From Cristatella mucedo (Eukaryota; Bryozoa; Phylactolaemata; Cristatellidae): DNA of 64,000 nucleotides. Position 1 is the first letter of the stretch. The number at the start of each line of letters is the position of its first letter. The translations under genes and the position numbers were made by a program. Where the stretch lies: contig WPIO01000207.1 of assembly GCA_009760855.2 (NCBI GenBank), positions 107,501 through 171,500 of the forward strand. The letters are read 5' to 3'. This document shows, in pieces, positions 52,641-64,000 of this stretch. The notes below the pieces were generated by a model. That model had not been told where the DNA came from and ran no database searches. It saw nothing but the letters and a program-made list of their open reading frames with translations.

Positions 52641-54620
52641 AAGCCGGTTTCCGAAACTTAACGCGATATGAGGCCAAGCAACTTATTTGGACTGGAGGTC
52701 CCCGGCGGCTCGCCAAAGCGAGGTGGTTCGTTTGCCGGCCAGATATCCGCGGCCGTTCAAAGCGGCAGACAGGTTGAGCCAGACTTGGGGAGGAGAAAGT
52801 GCGTGCGACTACGCTTCACTGGCGCGCTTCGAAGGCGAGCGAGGGAAGGCGAGCGTCTTTGGTGGAGCAGCCGACGACCGGCGGGCGCGCCCGCCGGTGT
52901 GGCTGGCATCGGCGGCGGCGGCACGCGCACCGCCGTCACGCCGCAGTCTGACTCGTTCGCACACGTGCGTGCTCCTCCGCATCCATGTGCCACGATCGTC
53001 CCACGCGAGAACCGATTGTATCTACCGTCGCGTACCGTCAGGGCACTAAAACGCGTCCGACACCGCCGCTGTCTTCTATACTCGCACGGTCAGTCCGCGT
53101 GCCGACGCGCGATAAGCACAACGACCCTTATGTAAACATGCAGAAGCAATCAGAGCTTCGCATGCCGGGAGATAGTACCAAAGCGCGGGGGCGGGCGAGG
53201 ATCGCTATTAGTCGCCACCTGCGTCGCCACACGTAAACAGCGATTGAATACATGGATCTAACGCTCGGCCGGTCGAAACGTGCCGACGTACTCGGTGAGG
53301 GGGAGCAGGCGGACGCATCGTTACTCTCTGCCACCCACTCGGCATCAGACGCGTGCAAGAGGGAGCGACTAGTCGCAACACCGAAGGCTCGGCGGAGGAG
53401 GCGTACCCCGCCGCCTACCGAGCGGCGTGGCGTTCTGCCGAGTTCGGTTCGGTTGACGTATATGCGCAATAAGCAATGGCCGCCGCGAGAAGAGCGCTTC
53501 CGACGTCCGCCTACGAACCGTTACTAAGAGGCCGTGAGCTCGTGACGCGAATTGGAAAGAGATGCACGCACGAATCGGGGATCTTACTGAACTTTATTCG
53601 CCAGCGCACAAAAGTAGCTTCGCGTTGAGTTCAGTTTTATCCTCACACTCCTCGCCGGCTCTTAGGAAAACAAGCACTCTTATGGGGGAATATGTCCCCG
53701 CACTTTAGGCTACGTACGCGAGCCTCGGGCGCTATGCAACCGTATTCGGCGGCGTCCATCGAATTCGCCTGGCGCTGACTGGCTCTGTTCCGTCAATCGC
53801 TGAAGGATAGCCCGCCATCCTCCCTCGCGTTCAGAGAAAACGAGTCCGGCAAGTGCCGACAAGGGCGTCGAAACGGAGCTGAAGACGAAGAAGGAACCGT
53901 TGAGCGAACGTCGCCCTACTCTTAAAAAACTAACCGGAACCTGGGGGTAAGAGCTTGCTGGTATTGGACCCCAGCACCGGGGGGCCATTACGGTAAGGAA
54001 TCGATAATGTCACTCGACTGTCGGATTAGCAACCCCGTCCAGCTTGAATGCCGGAAAGGTTCCGGACGATTATTTTCGGACAGACCTGCGGCCGACCGAG
54101 GTCGACAGGCCAACGAACCTCAGCCAGCCGCTCCTGCGGATAGCAAATCAATTCTACTCAGGCCGAATAGCCGCAGCTGGTCCAGCAGCCTCTCTGGCTC
54201 GCCGCTTGTCTGCCCGCGCCATCTCGCCGCAGCACTGCTGCCGCTGCTGCTCCTCTCTGGCTCGCCGCCGCTCCGGGCAAAGGTGTTTTTCCCCGCCGAG
54301 CAGTGCTTGCACGTCCTCAAATTGAGCCAAGGCTGGCGCCGCGATACACTACGCTGGTCCCGGCCTTCCCGCTCGGACCAACTCTGAATGGATTCTGTTA
54401 GGCTTCTTCCCTACGGACGGCACTCGACTTTGGTACGGTCAGGACTTTTGTGGCAATGTCGACACTCTACGATCATTCGCCACTCACAGGACGCGAGCAC
54501 ACACGCACCTTCCGCGCGTCCGTGTTCTGCTGGGTTTGCAAGCCCAGCAAATAGCAGCCCGGCAAGGATAGGTTAATGTGCACTAGACATCACGTGCATA
54601 GACTCAAGCCAATCGTAGCC
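52641..54620. other. Isolated GC- and CpG-rich block, no gene recognised
   Basis: GC-rich with dense CpG, in contrast to the AT-rich DNA just before it. Overlapping frames of 60-155 codons are open on both strands (for example 52668-53135 plus and 53710-53988 minus), as expected of GC-rich non-coding DNA, and none has a motif I know. Could be a promoter CpG island or first exon of a neighbouring gene, or an unrecognised element. Confidence 0.5.
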
Positions 54621-54939
54621 CATCACGGACAGGCCAGTGTACCCTAGCAGGGCGAACGCCAGTAACCAGATCGCAGCCCCTGCGTGTTTCAAAAACCGTT
54701 AACAGCCTCAAACCCAAAGCATGGCACCAATATGAATAAGCTAAGCAGTTAGTATGTGACTCCCGATAGCGAGATCCAACTAATCAACTTTGATCCAGTC
54801 TCCATTCTTAATCAAGACACTTGGGCTATCAGTGGTTCAGCAACTAAACTATTACATCAGCTCATCAGATGTTGGTGGCACGTTTTAATCGGCATTCAGA
54901 ACTACCCATTCTCTGATAACTTCTCCGCTGCGTATTCAC

Positions 54940-55110
54940 AAAGACCTTAACGAGAGCTTACCAGGGTTACTTTCTATTAGTTTTCTTAAATCTTTTAGTT
55001 GCATTTGATGCAATTTACCACCGGATTTATCTGGAACGCCTCTCGACACGTCTACGTATAGCTGGCGAAAATGCTAAATCGAGTAAGTTCATACCTCAGT
55101 AAGACATTAA
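54940..55110 (+). mobile_element. Decayed LINE RT motif A region
   Basis: LLVAFDAIYHRIYLERLSTR (55003-55062) resembles the RT motif A stretch but differs from LINE-A and LINE-B wording, so it may be a third family or an old LINE-A copy. Confidence 0.45.
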
Positions 55111-55722
55111 TAAGTGTAGCCTTACATGCCAAACGGTCATCCGGGCGTCCTTAACGTCGCTGTTGCCACACCACACCACTTCTAGCTGACCTGCACTGGC
55201 TCCCACTCAACCAATGATCGACTTCAAGGTTCTGTCATTCACTTTTAGGTCCCTTCATTCTTTTGCTTCAGCATACCTATCAGTTCTACTCCCCTATCAG
55301 CCAATGCATCGTACCACTCACTTTTCGGAATCTAAGCGTCAAGCCTTTGGAGACCGTGCCTTTAGTTCGTATGCTCCCAAAGCCCGGAACTCACTTCCGA
55401 CTGGCGTCATAACACTTCCTGACCTGACGACATTTAAAAAAGTTAAAAACAATATTGCATCTATTTATCAAAGTATTTAGTTGGTCCACGCGATTCTTCC
55501 TTAGTGTTTATGCGTGCTGACATCGTGCATGCTGCCGTTAACTATATTTGCATGCTAACCTTAAACATGTAACCGCGCAGAAGCTCATCCCCCGGCTCTC
55601 TACCGGTGGACTGTGTGATGCCGTGCTGCGGTGCGGTTAAAACACAGGCGGCCACAAATGGGTGCCGAAAGCAGCAGTTTATTGTGGGCCTGTTCGTAGC
55701 GGTTACGCGCCGGCGCAAGCGC

Positions 55723-55878
55723 TTTACGCGGCGCGCGCCGGACCAACGGGGTTAACTGCGCGAACTCCCGAAGTCCGAGTATAACCAACTACCCTGTGCG
55801 TTTACGCGGCGCGTATCGGTCCGACGGAGTTAACTGCACGAACTCCTGAAGCCCGAGTATAACTAACTACCCTATGCG
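55723..55878. repeat. Two tandem 78-bp units, CpG-rich
   Basis: Unit 1 is 55723-55800 and unit 2 is 55801-55878, starting TTTACGCGGCGCG. By eye 67 of 78 bases agree and most differences are transitions, many at CpG. Lies inside the 55571-56409 insertion. Confidence 0.9.
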
Positions 55879-56065
55879 CGCGTCGCTGCAGCACCCCAAG
55901 ATACGAGCGGCTTACTGAGTAGCCGGCAGAAAACAACTGCGCAGTCTGTCCAAGTTGCACGTAGCTGTCCGTCGCCGTAGGTTCGCTTCTCGTGCTCTCG
56001 AAGCGTAGTCTCGCATCGACTACCGAAGCTGCAGCCCTGGACTCTGTCAGTCCTGTCATTTTATA

Positions 56066-56131
<66 letters not shown>
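56066..56131. repeat. (CT)n microsatellite
   Basis: Pure CT tract inside the 55571-56409 insertion. Confidence 0.95.
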
Positions 56132-56132
<1 letters not shown>

Positions 56133-56206
56133 ACCTTGGGCGTAGCTGTTATTGTTTTTGTCGGACCCTAGCTCTCGGTGTCCGTCCTAGGCCTAATTCT
56201 TCTTGA

Positions 56207-56325
56207 CTAGTCCTTGGCTAGCCATTTGCTAGCCCTTGGCTAGCCCTTGGTCATTCCTCGGCCAGTCCTTGGCTAGTCCTTGATCAGTCCTTGGCCAATC
56301 CTTGGCCAATCCTAGGCTAGTCCGC
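56207..56325. repeat. Degenerate tandem array of TCCTTGGCTAG-like units
   Basis: About ten 10-13 bp units of the type TCCTTGGCTAG, TCCTTGGCCAA and CCCTTGGCTAG. A second small array (three GATTAGCTGGGG units) follows at 56731-56785. Confidence 0.75.
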
Positions 56326-56558
56326 CTGCTACGGTTGCTCTAGGTGCCCTATTCAGACCCACTAAGGCAAGGGCTAATATCGCGGCTAGCCTGAGAGCTG
56401 CTCCGTTGCAAACATGTCACCACTAACCGCGCTATGCATGTTGTCATTGAGCATTCTACCACTAAACATTTGATAGTGTTTTCTGTGAAGTAAACGTAAA
56501 TTGTCTAGAAAGAGATTGATTTAACTGACCGTGCTATATCAAATGTATCATTATTGCT

Positions 56559-57999
56559 CTCGAACCGTGTTAGAGAGCGAAGTAAGAATGTTTCCGAAGT
56601 TTAGGAGAAAGATCTTGTTTTCGCGCTAGACATCTCGTCTAGACTTCTGCGATTCCCATTATTGAGGACTCTCGTTCTGTGCTATAACCTGCTGCCCCTA
56701 TTTTAAATCTCAGCAGCTTGCGAAACGACTAAGATTAGCTGGGGGTGTGCTTGATTAGCTGGGGATTTGATGATTAGCTGGGGATGTCCTTGCTTAGCCG
56801 CTGCTCAAGCTCGCGGCCCACCTCCCCCCTATTGAGTTCGGTGCACTGGGGTTTAATAAGTACGTAGCCCCGCCTAGATTGTTTTAGGCAGGATTCTACT
56901 TATTGCTTCTAGGGTCGCGAGTTCAAAGGCTAGATCAAGCAACAAAGCTAGTATTTGGGATTTTACTGAACAGCATTTGCAGGCCGAAATGTCGATACGA
57001 ATATTGTTCATCTTTATTGCCACGCTCCTCGCACACATTCACCGAGACAGTCGCACGGACCTGGTCCGTGATCTACAGATGCTCTTACAGAGGCTTGGTG
57101 GAAATACTGTCCCTTAGACCTACTTAGGTCACCAGCTCTGGTGGCTGGAGCATGACCCAAATAGACCGAGGTCCCGAACAGCTAAGGTTTTGAATAGCCG
57201 CATCGGTACGGGAGCATCCTTACAACTCCCTGATTTCCCAATCGTCACTTCACCGCCTGATTTCAATACCTCCCACCTGGTACACAATGGCTGGCTGCTA
57301 CGCTAACCGAAAATGTTCTCTCCATCCACCTTCCAATCGGAGGCAGGAAAAATTATCGCCTCCCGACACCAAGTGCTTCTAGATTTCTTGCCAGTTGCAG
57401 AATTCTCTTCCGAAAATCAAAGGTTTTGCCAACGTTTAATACGAAAAACGATACACTAAGACCTGTTTAACGCTTATCTGTTTGTGCTTTGACCGTATTG
57501 CGTAAGAAAAATAACCTTCCTATCGACATCTACATACTTACAGCTTGGTGTTGGATCACCCACCGTACGCTGGCGGCAGCATTAGATTTGCAGGTTGCTG
57601 GCAACCAGCTTATTAGTTATGATTGCGAGTCCCTATACTATGATCGTTTCGTTATTGTCTTCCAAATGCAATTGGTTTTGCTAAGGTCCATCAATTATTC
57701 ATTAACAAATGAAAGGCACACCGAAATGTCTTCCAAATGCAATTGCTTTTGCTAAGATCCGTGAATTATGCATTAAAAAAATAAAGGCACTCCGAAACCG
57801 AAGAGGGACCTAGAGCGGAGGCCTAGCTCTTTCGGCATTCCTGGCACTGTCTTGAACCGCTCAGCACGATATCCAATAAGCGTTGCTGCGAGTCCCTCTG
57901 ACTTAGCAGTCATCAGATCTGCGATAACTCTGGTTGCCCAACTTATCTTTGAGATCGTCGCTCAATATTTGCAGTAAACCTCTATTAATAAGTGACTTT
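56559..57999. other. Unassigned apart from short tandem repeats
   Basis: Holds GATTAGCTGGGG repeats (56731-56785) and the 71-bp tandem pair; nothing else recognised. Confidence 0.45.
57656..57797. repeat. Two tandem 71-bp units
   Basis: Units 57656-57726 and 57727-57797, each starting TGTCTTCCAAATGCAATTG and ending CACNCCGAAA. Confidence 0.88.
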
Positions 58000-58136
58000 G
58001 TGAAAAATGCAACGACCTGCTCACCTTGACCTAGATCTGGGTACAGGTGGTCTACTGCCAGACAATCAACGATGCAACCCAACAGGCTACTCCTTCTTTC
58101 ACACTTCTAGATCAATCAAAACTGATGTTGGAGTGG

Positions 58137-60311
58137 TAATGTAATGTAATGTAGCTCCGTCTGTAACTCCACAAAGTCATACAGACTATGTGGGTGTTAC
58201 ACAGGAGAGTTTTATGTAGCGCACTCACAACCCTAGCAGCTTTCGGTACGCATTCGGTAGCCAACAGACTTCGTCTCACGCAACAAAGAGAAAGTGGGAA
58301 GCATAGCAGAGTCAGGAGAGCAGTTGAGGTAGTGAGTAGCATAGAAGTAGCAGCTCAGGACCGCTGAAAAAGATGTGCCATAGTCGGCAGTAGGAGTGCA
58401 GTTGTCGTTGCGTATGAATTGTGGAAGCGAGTTCCACAGTCTAGGACCTGCAGAGCTAAAGCTTCTGTCGCCAACTGTCTTTAAGCGGAGGAATGGGACA
58501 GCTAATTTATTGTCCACACAGGACCTCAGGGCACGAACAGGCTGAAACTGATGCAGCAGTTCAGCTAGGTACGAAGGAGCCAAGCCGTGGCGGGCCTTGT
58601 GGGTCAGCGTAAGAACCTTGCTCTGTATCCTTTGCTCAACCGGAAACCATCCTAGCTCTTTCAGCAAAGGTGACACGTGCTCAAACTGCTGGGACTTGAA
58701 GACCAGCCTTGCAGCCATATTCATAGCCCGCTGTAGTGGCATAATAGCTTTCTTTGGCAGCCCAGCCAAAAGGGAATTACAATAATCAAGCCGAGACAGA
58801 ACTAAAGAGCTAGTTAATTTTTTTGCAAGCCACTGTGGGAGACAGCTTCTAATCTTGGATAGGGATCGGATGTGATGGCTAGCTGTAGAGGCAGTCTTCT
58901 GAATGAAGCTTTGGAAATTGAGGCAGCTGTCGAACACGACACCTAGATTACGAGCACGTGGCGAAGGTTGCACAATAGCATCACCTATTAGAACAGCAAA
59001 GCATTTTAATCCAGCCACACGCTTAGGGTGTCCTATGAGCAGCAGTTCGGTTTTATGGTCATTTTATTTCAGGAAGTTTTCCGACATCCAGGATCGAATA
59101 TCGGCAAGGCAAGCATTCAGTTTCTCAGTTGCTGCAGCAGATTCCGACGGTTTAAATGACAAATACAACTGAGCATCGTCAGCATAGAAGTGATATCCTA
59201 TTCCATGGGCCTTAATCACTTTTTCCAGAGGTTGTGTATAAATGGAGAACAGCAAGGGACCGAGTACAGACCCTTGAGGGACTCCACAGGTGACCCTTCT
59301 CGTGTTTGAGACCTGACCCCCACACGACACGGATTGAACACGATCAGACAAGTATGATTTAAACCACACCAGTGCTTCGTCTGCCAGACCGATCGTTGTT
59401 CTCAATCGTTCAAGCAGAACTTCGTGATCAATGGTGTCGAAGGCAGCAGACAGATCTAGCAGTGCTAGGGCAGTGACATTCCCATCGTCGTTGCCACGTA
59501 GAATGTCACTGTTAACACGGAGGAGAGCAGTTTCAGTAGAGTGCTGCCTCTTGAACCCTGATTGAAATGTTTCTGACTTTCCATTATTTTCAATATGTTC
59601 AACTAGCTGCTTAGCACCAATTTTTTCAAGAATCTTTGATAAGAACGGAAGAAGGGAAACTGGACGATAGTTTGCTAGGACCTCTGTGTCTAACCCAGGC
59701 TTTTTAAGAATAGGTCTAACGATTGCCGATTTGAAGGACTTGGAGACGACCCCTTTTCCAAAAGAAGCATTAAAAACCTTGGTAATGGCAGGGCTAAGTT
59801 GGTCTGCAAGTGAAGACCACAGAGATGAAGGTATAGGGTCTTCAGAAGACGAGCTCTTTTTGCTAGACCTTATTAAGGCAGCCACATCACAGGCAGAAAC
59901 ATCGGAGAACCTATTGAGAAAGGTCACAGATTGAGGAACGGCGATTGCTTTGGTCGGAGGGGGCTTAATGGAGGCATGAATGTGCAACATTTTTTCAGTA
60001 AAGAAGGCTGAACATTTTTCGGCTGAGCCCTTAATATCTAGGGAGTCAGACCTCACAGCATTGGCCAGTAAATGGTTTACTGTCCTATAAATATGTTTAG
60101 TGTCCGACTGGCAGGAATTCAGCTTTCTAATGAAAAAAGAAGCCCTGGTTTTTTTAAGCTTTCGTGTGTAAACTCGAAGGAAGTCTTTAAAATTGACTAG
60201 ATCTGCCTCAGACCCGGATTTCTTGAAACGACTTTCTAGCCTGCGTTTAACCCGATGCATCTTAAGGAGTTTTTTGGTAACTATCATATTCAGCTCGTTC
60301 TCCAATTTCAA
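58137..60311 (-). mobile_element. LINE-B copy B4, 5'-truncated, one stop in the RT frame
   Basis: The longest LINE-B copy in the window. The minus-strand 3' end shows (ATTAC)n at 58137, and the 5' end at about 60311 abuts LINE-A A4 endonuclease sequence. It encodes an RT region of about 690 codons (described separately). Confidence 0.85.
58233..60311 (-). pseudogene. LINE-B reverse transcriptase, single premature stop
   Basis: First 415 residues: [10 protein letters not shown] (214-223), [13 protein letters not shown] (284-296), [10 protein letters not shown] (343-352) and FYADDAQLYL (375-384), a canonical CR1/L2-group RT. A TAA at 59064-59066 then interrupts the frame after ENFLK, and the same frame stays open to 58233 (residues NDHKTELLLIG onward, thumb region). 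One base change would explain the stop. The upstream endonuclease is absent, so the copy could not move on its own. Confidence 0.85.
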
Positions 60312-60401
60312 GATTTTTGCAGTCCCCCTCGAAGTAGTCTTTCGAATCTATTGTTCTGAGTTTACCCAATAACAAGCTACCAATGGTGGCAGTCATCTAC
60401 C

Positions 60402-60573
60402 AAGTGCTTCCCACTTTCTTTTTGTTGCGTGAGACGAAGTCTGTGGGCTAACGAATGCGTACCGAAAGCCGCTTAGGCTGTGAGTGCGCTATACAAAACT
60501 CTCATGCGTAACATCCACATAGTCTTTAGGACTTCGTGGAGTTACAAAAGGAGACACATTACATTACATTATC
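60402..60573 (+). mobile_element. Short LINE-B 3' end inserted in LINE-A A4
   Basis: From TGCTTCCCACTTTC to the tail ACATTACATTACATT, then LINE-A resumes at ATCTGACGCTTCAGCCTG. Opposite orientation to the neighbouring B4. Confidence 0.78.
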
Positions 60574-62202
60574 TGACGCTTCAGCCTGAATTTCGTGCTC
60601 TTACTGACTCATTTTCTCTTGTGACTCATGTGCATGACCCTATTAACATCAAAGGACACACACTCGACCGGATTTTCTCCCACAACTGTATTTTAACATC
60701 ACCTACTATTACCGAATGCTGCGTATCTGACCACATGCCGATATAATTCAGTCTACAATATGAGCCCTCATCGCCTTCTAATGGCACATGTGAATCGAGA
60801 AAACTCAATACCCTTGAAATCGATGATGTATGTCCATTAGAGAATATCTCCTTCGCCTATGCTGCCCAATCCCCCTTCCGGCCATTCACCCTCGGTAGAT
60901 TGCTAGAACTCGATAAGAGCTGTTTTGCTTGACGAGTTTGCACCTCTGACTAAGGGCACTGTTCGCCATCGCAAAGACGGCCTATGGTTTACAGCAGACA
61001 TTAACCTAGCTAGGTATACCAAGTATAAGCTTAAAAAAGCATGCAAAATGTCAGGACTGACTTGTCTATCGACAGGCATACAAGGGCTACGGTAGATCGT
61101 ACCAAGCAATCGTAGCAAAGGCCAAGTCTAGCTTCTATAAAAACAATGTTGAATCTCTGGTGCACAATAAAAAAAATGCTGATATCGACGATCAACCATC
61201 TCCCAAACTTCTCTCAGGTTAGCTCCTTACCTAGTGATCTCTGTGATGATCTAGCTGATCGCTTCTCCAGCTTCTTTATCAACAGGATGAATAAGATCAG
61301 GTAGCCCTTCCCTAGGGTGGCAGCATCCCCCTGGAATTCTGCCACTCAACTCGGTGCAGTACCTAGATTTCTACATTCAATGAGGTCGCGAATGACCTTA
61401 TCACGAGAGTCATCTCCCAATCAAAGAAGACTACTAGTCCTCTAGACCCTATTCATATTATCCCACGTCTACAATGCATAGATCTACTGCTACCATGCAA
61501 AACTGACATAATAAATATGTCTTTAGCCCCAGGTCATATCCTTGCACCTTTCAAAAGGCTGCTGCTAAGCCACTAATTAGGAATGCAACGTTGGACCAAA
61601 GGACCTTCAGCAGCTTCCATCCATCCAGTCTTCTCCTGCTACCATTCCTATCAAAGACATTGGAACGAGTAGTGACAGACCAATTGAACTCGTATATTGA
61701 GATCTCAAACCTAGAGAGTAAGTTCCAGTCTGGGTTTAGCGCTACTCACCCCACAGTCAGCATTTTTTAGGATGTATTCCTTCTGAGGAATTCAGACTTG
61801 GCCAATGTCTCTCAGCTTGTCTTGTTTGATCTTTCGGCACCCGTTGGATACTATTAACCACAAAGTTCTTCTTGAGCATCTCTCGAGAAATTGCTAGGCT
61901 GCCACATATTATTGGCAGGCATCAAAAAGTAAATGCTAATGTTGCATAATCTAAGGAAATGCAGGAAAGCATAAAGATAAAGTATATTCAATAAATATTA
62001 TAATATCCCCCAAATAAAATAATATGCATAGGTATGCCTAACTAAGTCAAGGCGACCTAGTGAATTTCAGATGCTGTGCACAGATTTTGCTAGGCGAATG
62101 AAATAACGATTTAGTAGCACCAACTACATACTGAAGAACAGCACAAACACAATAATTTCATTACAAACAATAGAAAATGACGACAGCAAGGGCGTGTCAC
62201 AG

Positions 62203-62372
62203 AGCCGTGATGGCACACTAGGTAAGGCGGTTGCTTTCACGACTTCGGTCCCGAGGTCGTGTGTTCGATTCCTGCGGTGGGCGATCCTTTATCGCCACTG
62301 CAAGCGGTGGTGATAGCCATAAAGGCTCTTCTGTCGACATACAAAAAGAGGCTGTTTAATCAGCTAGAATTT
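62203..62372 (+). mobile_element. SINE1, well preserved
   Basis: AGCCGTGATGGCACACTAGG, CACGACTTCGG/CCGAGGTCGTG stem, B box GTTCGATTCC, body ATAGCCATAAAGGCTCTTCT and tail GGCTGTTTAATCAGCTAG. Very close to the copy at 19185. Confidence 0.9.
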
Positions 62373-62607
62373 ATTTGTTTATTATAACCAACAAGACCAC
62401 GAATATGTGATAGTTTGCTGTTTTTTTTGTTTTTTGTTTAATGGCTGCAAATATAGTAACAACGCAGCTACTGCCATAACACGTCTCAACAAATCGGAAA
62501 TTGTTCACCCGACTGAAATGCAGTCAAGAACGTCCAATTATTTCTGCGAATTGCACATACCGAATGCGAGCATCGCGACATACTAGACGAGAGCACAGCT
62601 ACTTACT

Positions 62608-62623
62608 CACACACACACACACA

Positions 62624-62661
<38 letters not shown>

Positions 62662-62700
62662 CACGCACACACACGCACACACACGCACGCACACACACAC
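62608..62700. repeat. (CA)n microsatellite
   Basis: CA tract with CG interruptions; the flank to 63000 is also CA-rich. Confidence 0.95.
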
Positions 62701-63354
62701 AAACATTGTTTAGCACTCGCAATTGAGAGCACATAAAAGCAGTCACATACACGGGACCGATTACACAACTCTCAGATAGCTGTGCATTGCAACACAAGCT
62801 ACCACATGCACTAACGAACGCAAATGATTTTCAGGCAAAGCACATATAGAACAGCACCTCTACACCATATCCTTACAAATATTTGTGCACATGCGCACAC
62901 ATCGATATATTACAAGAACGCAAGACCTACAGAAACGCATGCACTTTCACATAACAGCAAACACAAAAACTGTGCACACTGACCAGGCGTTTGACACCCA
63001 TAAAACATAAATCAGGCGTGTGCCAAAATATACACACTGGGCATGTGCTAATGCATAAAAAAGAAACCACACTAACATGCACAGATAAAAACATTAATCA
63101 ACAGCAGACAAAATTTAAAAACCACACCGGAAACACAGACGCTCACAAGTGCCAGAATTGTACATGCATAGCACAAATAGCATTGCTCCATGATAACTGT
63201 TTTTTAATAAGAGAAAGTCTATCCTTTCGTCTGTCACCGCAAGGTGGTGTGCTTGCATCACGTAGCAATATGGTGAAGCGTTGTCTTCCGTGACGAGTAC
63301 TTCCGGGAGTGACATGTAGTAGACGTGCAATGTACGTCCACAATTGATTCCGTG
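62701..63354. other. CA-rich low-complexity flank
   Basis: ACACA-rich sequence after the microsatellite; the 100-codon plus frame 62991-63293 is compositionally biased with no motif. Confidence 0.4.
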
Positions 63355-64000
63355 CACTTCCTCTATGTCTACATTTAAGGAGGCCACCAGTGACCCTATC
63401 CTGAAATGCATCTCCCAGTCAAACAAGACTCCTCTAAACCATATTCCGATTCCAATTAAAGATACAAGAATGAATTATGGCAGACTAACCGAACAGGTTG
63501 AACACCTCAAACCTAGGAAGTAAGTTCCGAGTCTGGGTTTATAGCTAATCACCACAGAGTCAGCATTACTTAGGGTGTATAAGAAAAAGTACTAGCTGAC
63601 TGAAAAGCCTCTTTTGTATAGGAACAGAAGAGCCTTTACGGCTATCACCACCGCCTGGCTGCTTGCATCCACCAAGTTTCACCCACTGCAGGAATTGAAC
63701 CCTCCACTTTGAGCCCGAGGTCGTGAAAAGCAACCACCTTACATAGTGTACCATCACGGTTCACGAACGATCTCTCATGAATGCTGACTTATGTAAAGGC
63801 TCTCTGCTTGTTCTGTTTGATCTTTCGGCAGCATTTGATACTATTAATCAATAGTCCTTTTTGGGCATCTCGTATTTCACAGGGGCATCACTGGCACTGC
63901 ACTGCAATGATTCAGGTCCTACCTCAGTGGAGACTCCAGGGTATTGGATGTGAATGGACAAAGATCATCCGAGGAACCACTTAAGCACAGAGTATCTCAA
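63355..64000 (+). mobile_element. LINE-A copy A5, split by SINE1 and cut by the window end
   Basis: ORF2 start and RT wording before 63590 (ISQSNKTPLN, then ALLRVYKKKY) and after 63775 ([17 protein letters not shown] at about 63800). A minus-strand SINE1 sits between. The copy runs past the end of the window. Confidence 0.75.
63591..63760 (-). mobile_element. SINE1 inserted in LINE-A A5
   Basis: Reverse orientation: CTAGCTGACTGAAAAGCCTC, GCCTTTACGGCTATCACCAC, B-box region GGAATTGAACCC and head ending GTGTACCATCACGG. Confidence 0.85.

Larger units (their letters stand above)
55571..56409. mobile_element. CpG-rich insertion in LINE-A A6, flanked by AAACATGT
   Basis: 839 bp between two AAACATGT octamers (55563-55570 and 56410-56417). 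It holds a 78-bp tandem duplication, a (CT)n run and a run of TCCTTGGCTAG-like units. The octamers could be a target duplication, but the LINE-A 3' UTR has similar repeats of its own, so this is uncertain. No ORF of note and no clear inverted ends. Confidence 0.4.
55130..56558 (+). mobile_element. LINE-A 3' copy A6 with an 839-bp insertion
   Basis: C-terminal RT wording (IDFKVLSFTFRSLHSFASAY at 55217, KARNSLPTGVITLPDLTTFK at 55379) and a 3' UTR to 55562, resuming at about 56410 and ending with the family tail to 56558. The interruption 55571-56409 is described separately. Confidence 0.72.
58000..61890 (+). mobile_element. LINE-A copy A4, endonuclease and RT, interrupted twice by LINE-B
   Basis: Endonuclease pieces: NPTGYSFFHTSRSIKTDVGV before 58136, SEFTQ-type sequence at 60312-60401 and FRALTDSFSLVTHVHDP then HTLDRIFSHNC at 60585-60700. 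RT pieces at about 61600-61880 (LLPFLSKTLERVVTDQLNSY, LVLFDLSAPV). Many stops. Split by a LINE-B copy (58137-60311, minus) and a short LINE-B tail (60402-60573, plus). Confidence 0.75.

Noticed and set aside
56207-56325. CRISPR-like array of short repeats
   Set aside because: Units are contiguous and degenerate with no spacers, in an animal genome; it is a tandem repeat.

Overview
The window is nuclear DNA from a multicellular animal, most likely an invertebrate. Evidence: a split kinase gene with GT-AG introns, tRNA-derived SINEs, CR1/L2-group LINEs, Tc1 and hAT relics, and long (GT)n, (CT)n, (GA)n and (CCCT)n microsatellites. There are no operons, CRISPR arrays or bacterial signals. I cannot name the species.

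The one real host gene I can support is a complete Syk-family non-receptor tyrosine kinase on the + strand, 18832-47324. I assembled 15 coding exons by hand from splice sites and reading phases. All junctions keep frame and give a 619-residue protein: N-SH2, interdomain A, C-SH2, a linker (interdomain B) of about 90 residues, and a kinase domain. All core catalytic motifs are intact. There are no ankyrin repeats between the SH2 domains, so it is Syk/ZAP-70 type and not Shark type. The introns hold most of the repeats in this part of the window.

Layout. 1-2.9 kb: AT-rich DNA with an integrase-like relic, a SINE2 and a SINE1. 2.9-7.9 kb: mostly unassigned, with a SPIN-like hAT copy at 3.3 kb. 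7.9-18.3 kb: LINE-A copies (one with an open 513-codon reverse transcriptase frame), LINE-B fragments and two Tc1-like transposase relics. 18.8-47.3 kb: Syk with its introns. 47.3-52.6 kb: downstream sequence with few recognisable features. 52.6-54.6 kb: an isolated GC- and CpG-rich block. 54.9-64 kb: LINE-A copies interrupted by LINE-B, SINE1 and other insertions, with the last copy running off the end.

The repeats form a small ecosystem (family names are mine). LINE-A and LINE-B are two CR1/L2-group families. LINE-A ends in a hairpin followed by (ATT)n, and SINE2 carries nearly the same 3' tail, so LINE-A is its probable mobilising partner. LINE-B ends in (ATTAC)n and is repeatedly found inserted inside LINE-A copies. 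SINE1 is a second tRNA-derived family with a different tail. I found no new defence or metabolic system. The most notable points are the stop-free alternative intron in the Syk linker, the SINE2/LINE-A tail sharing, the LINE-B-in-LINE-A nesting and the SPIN-like hAT copies.
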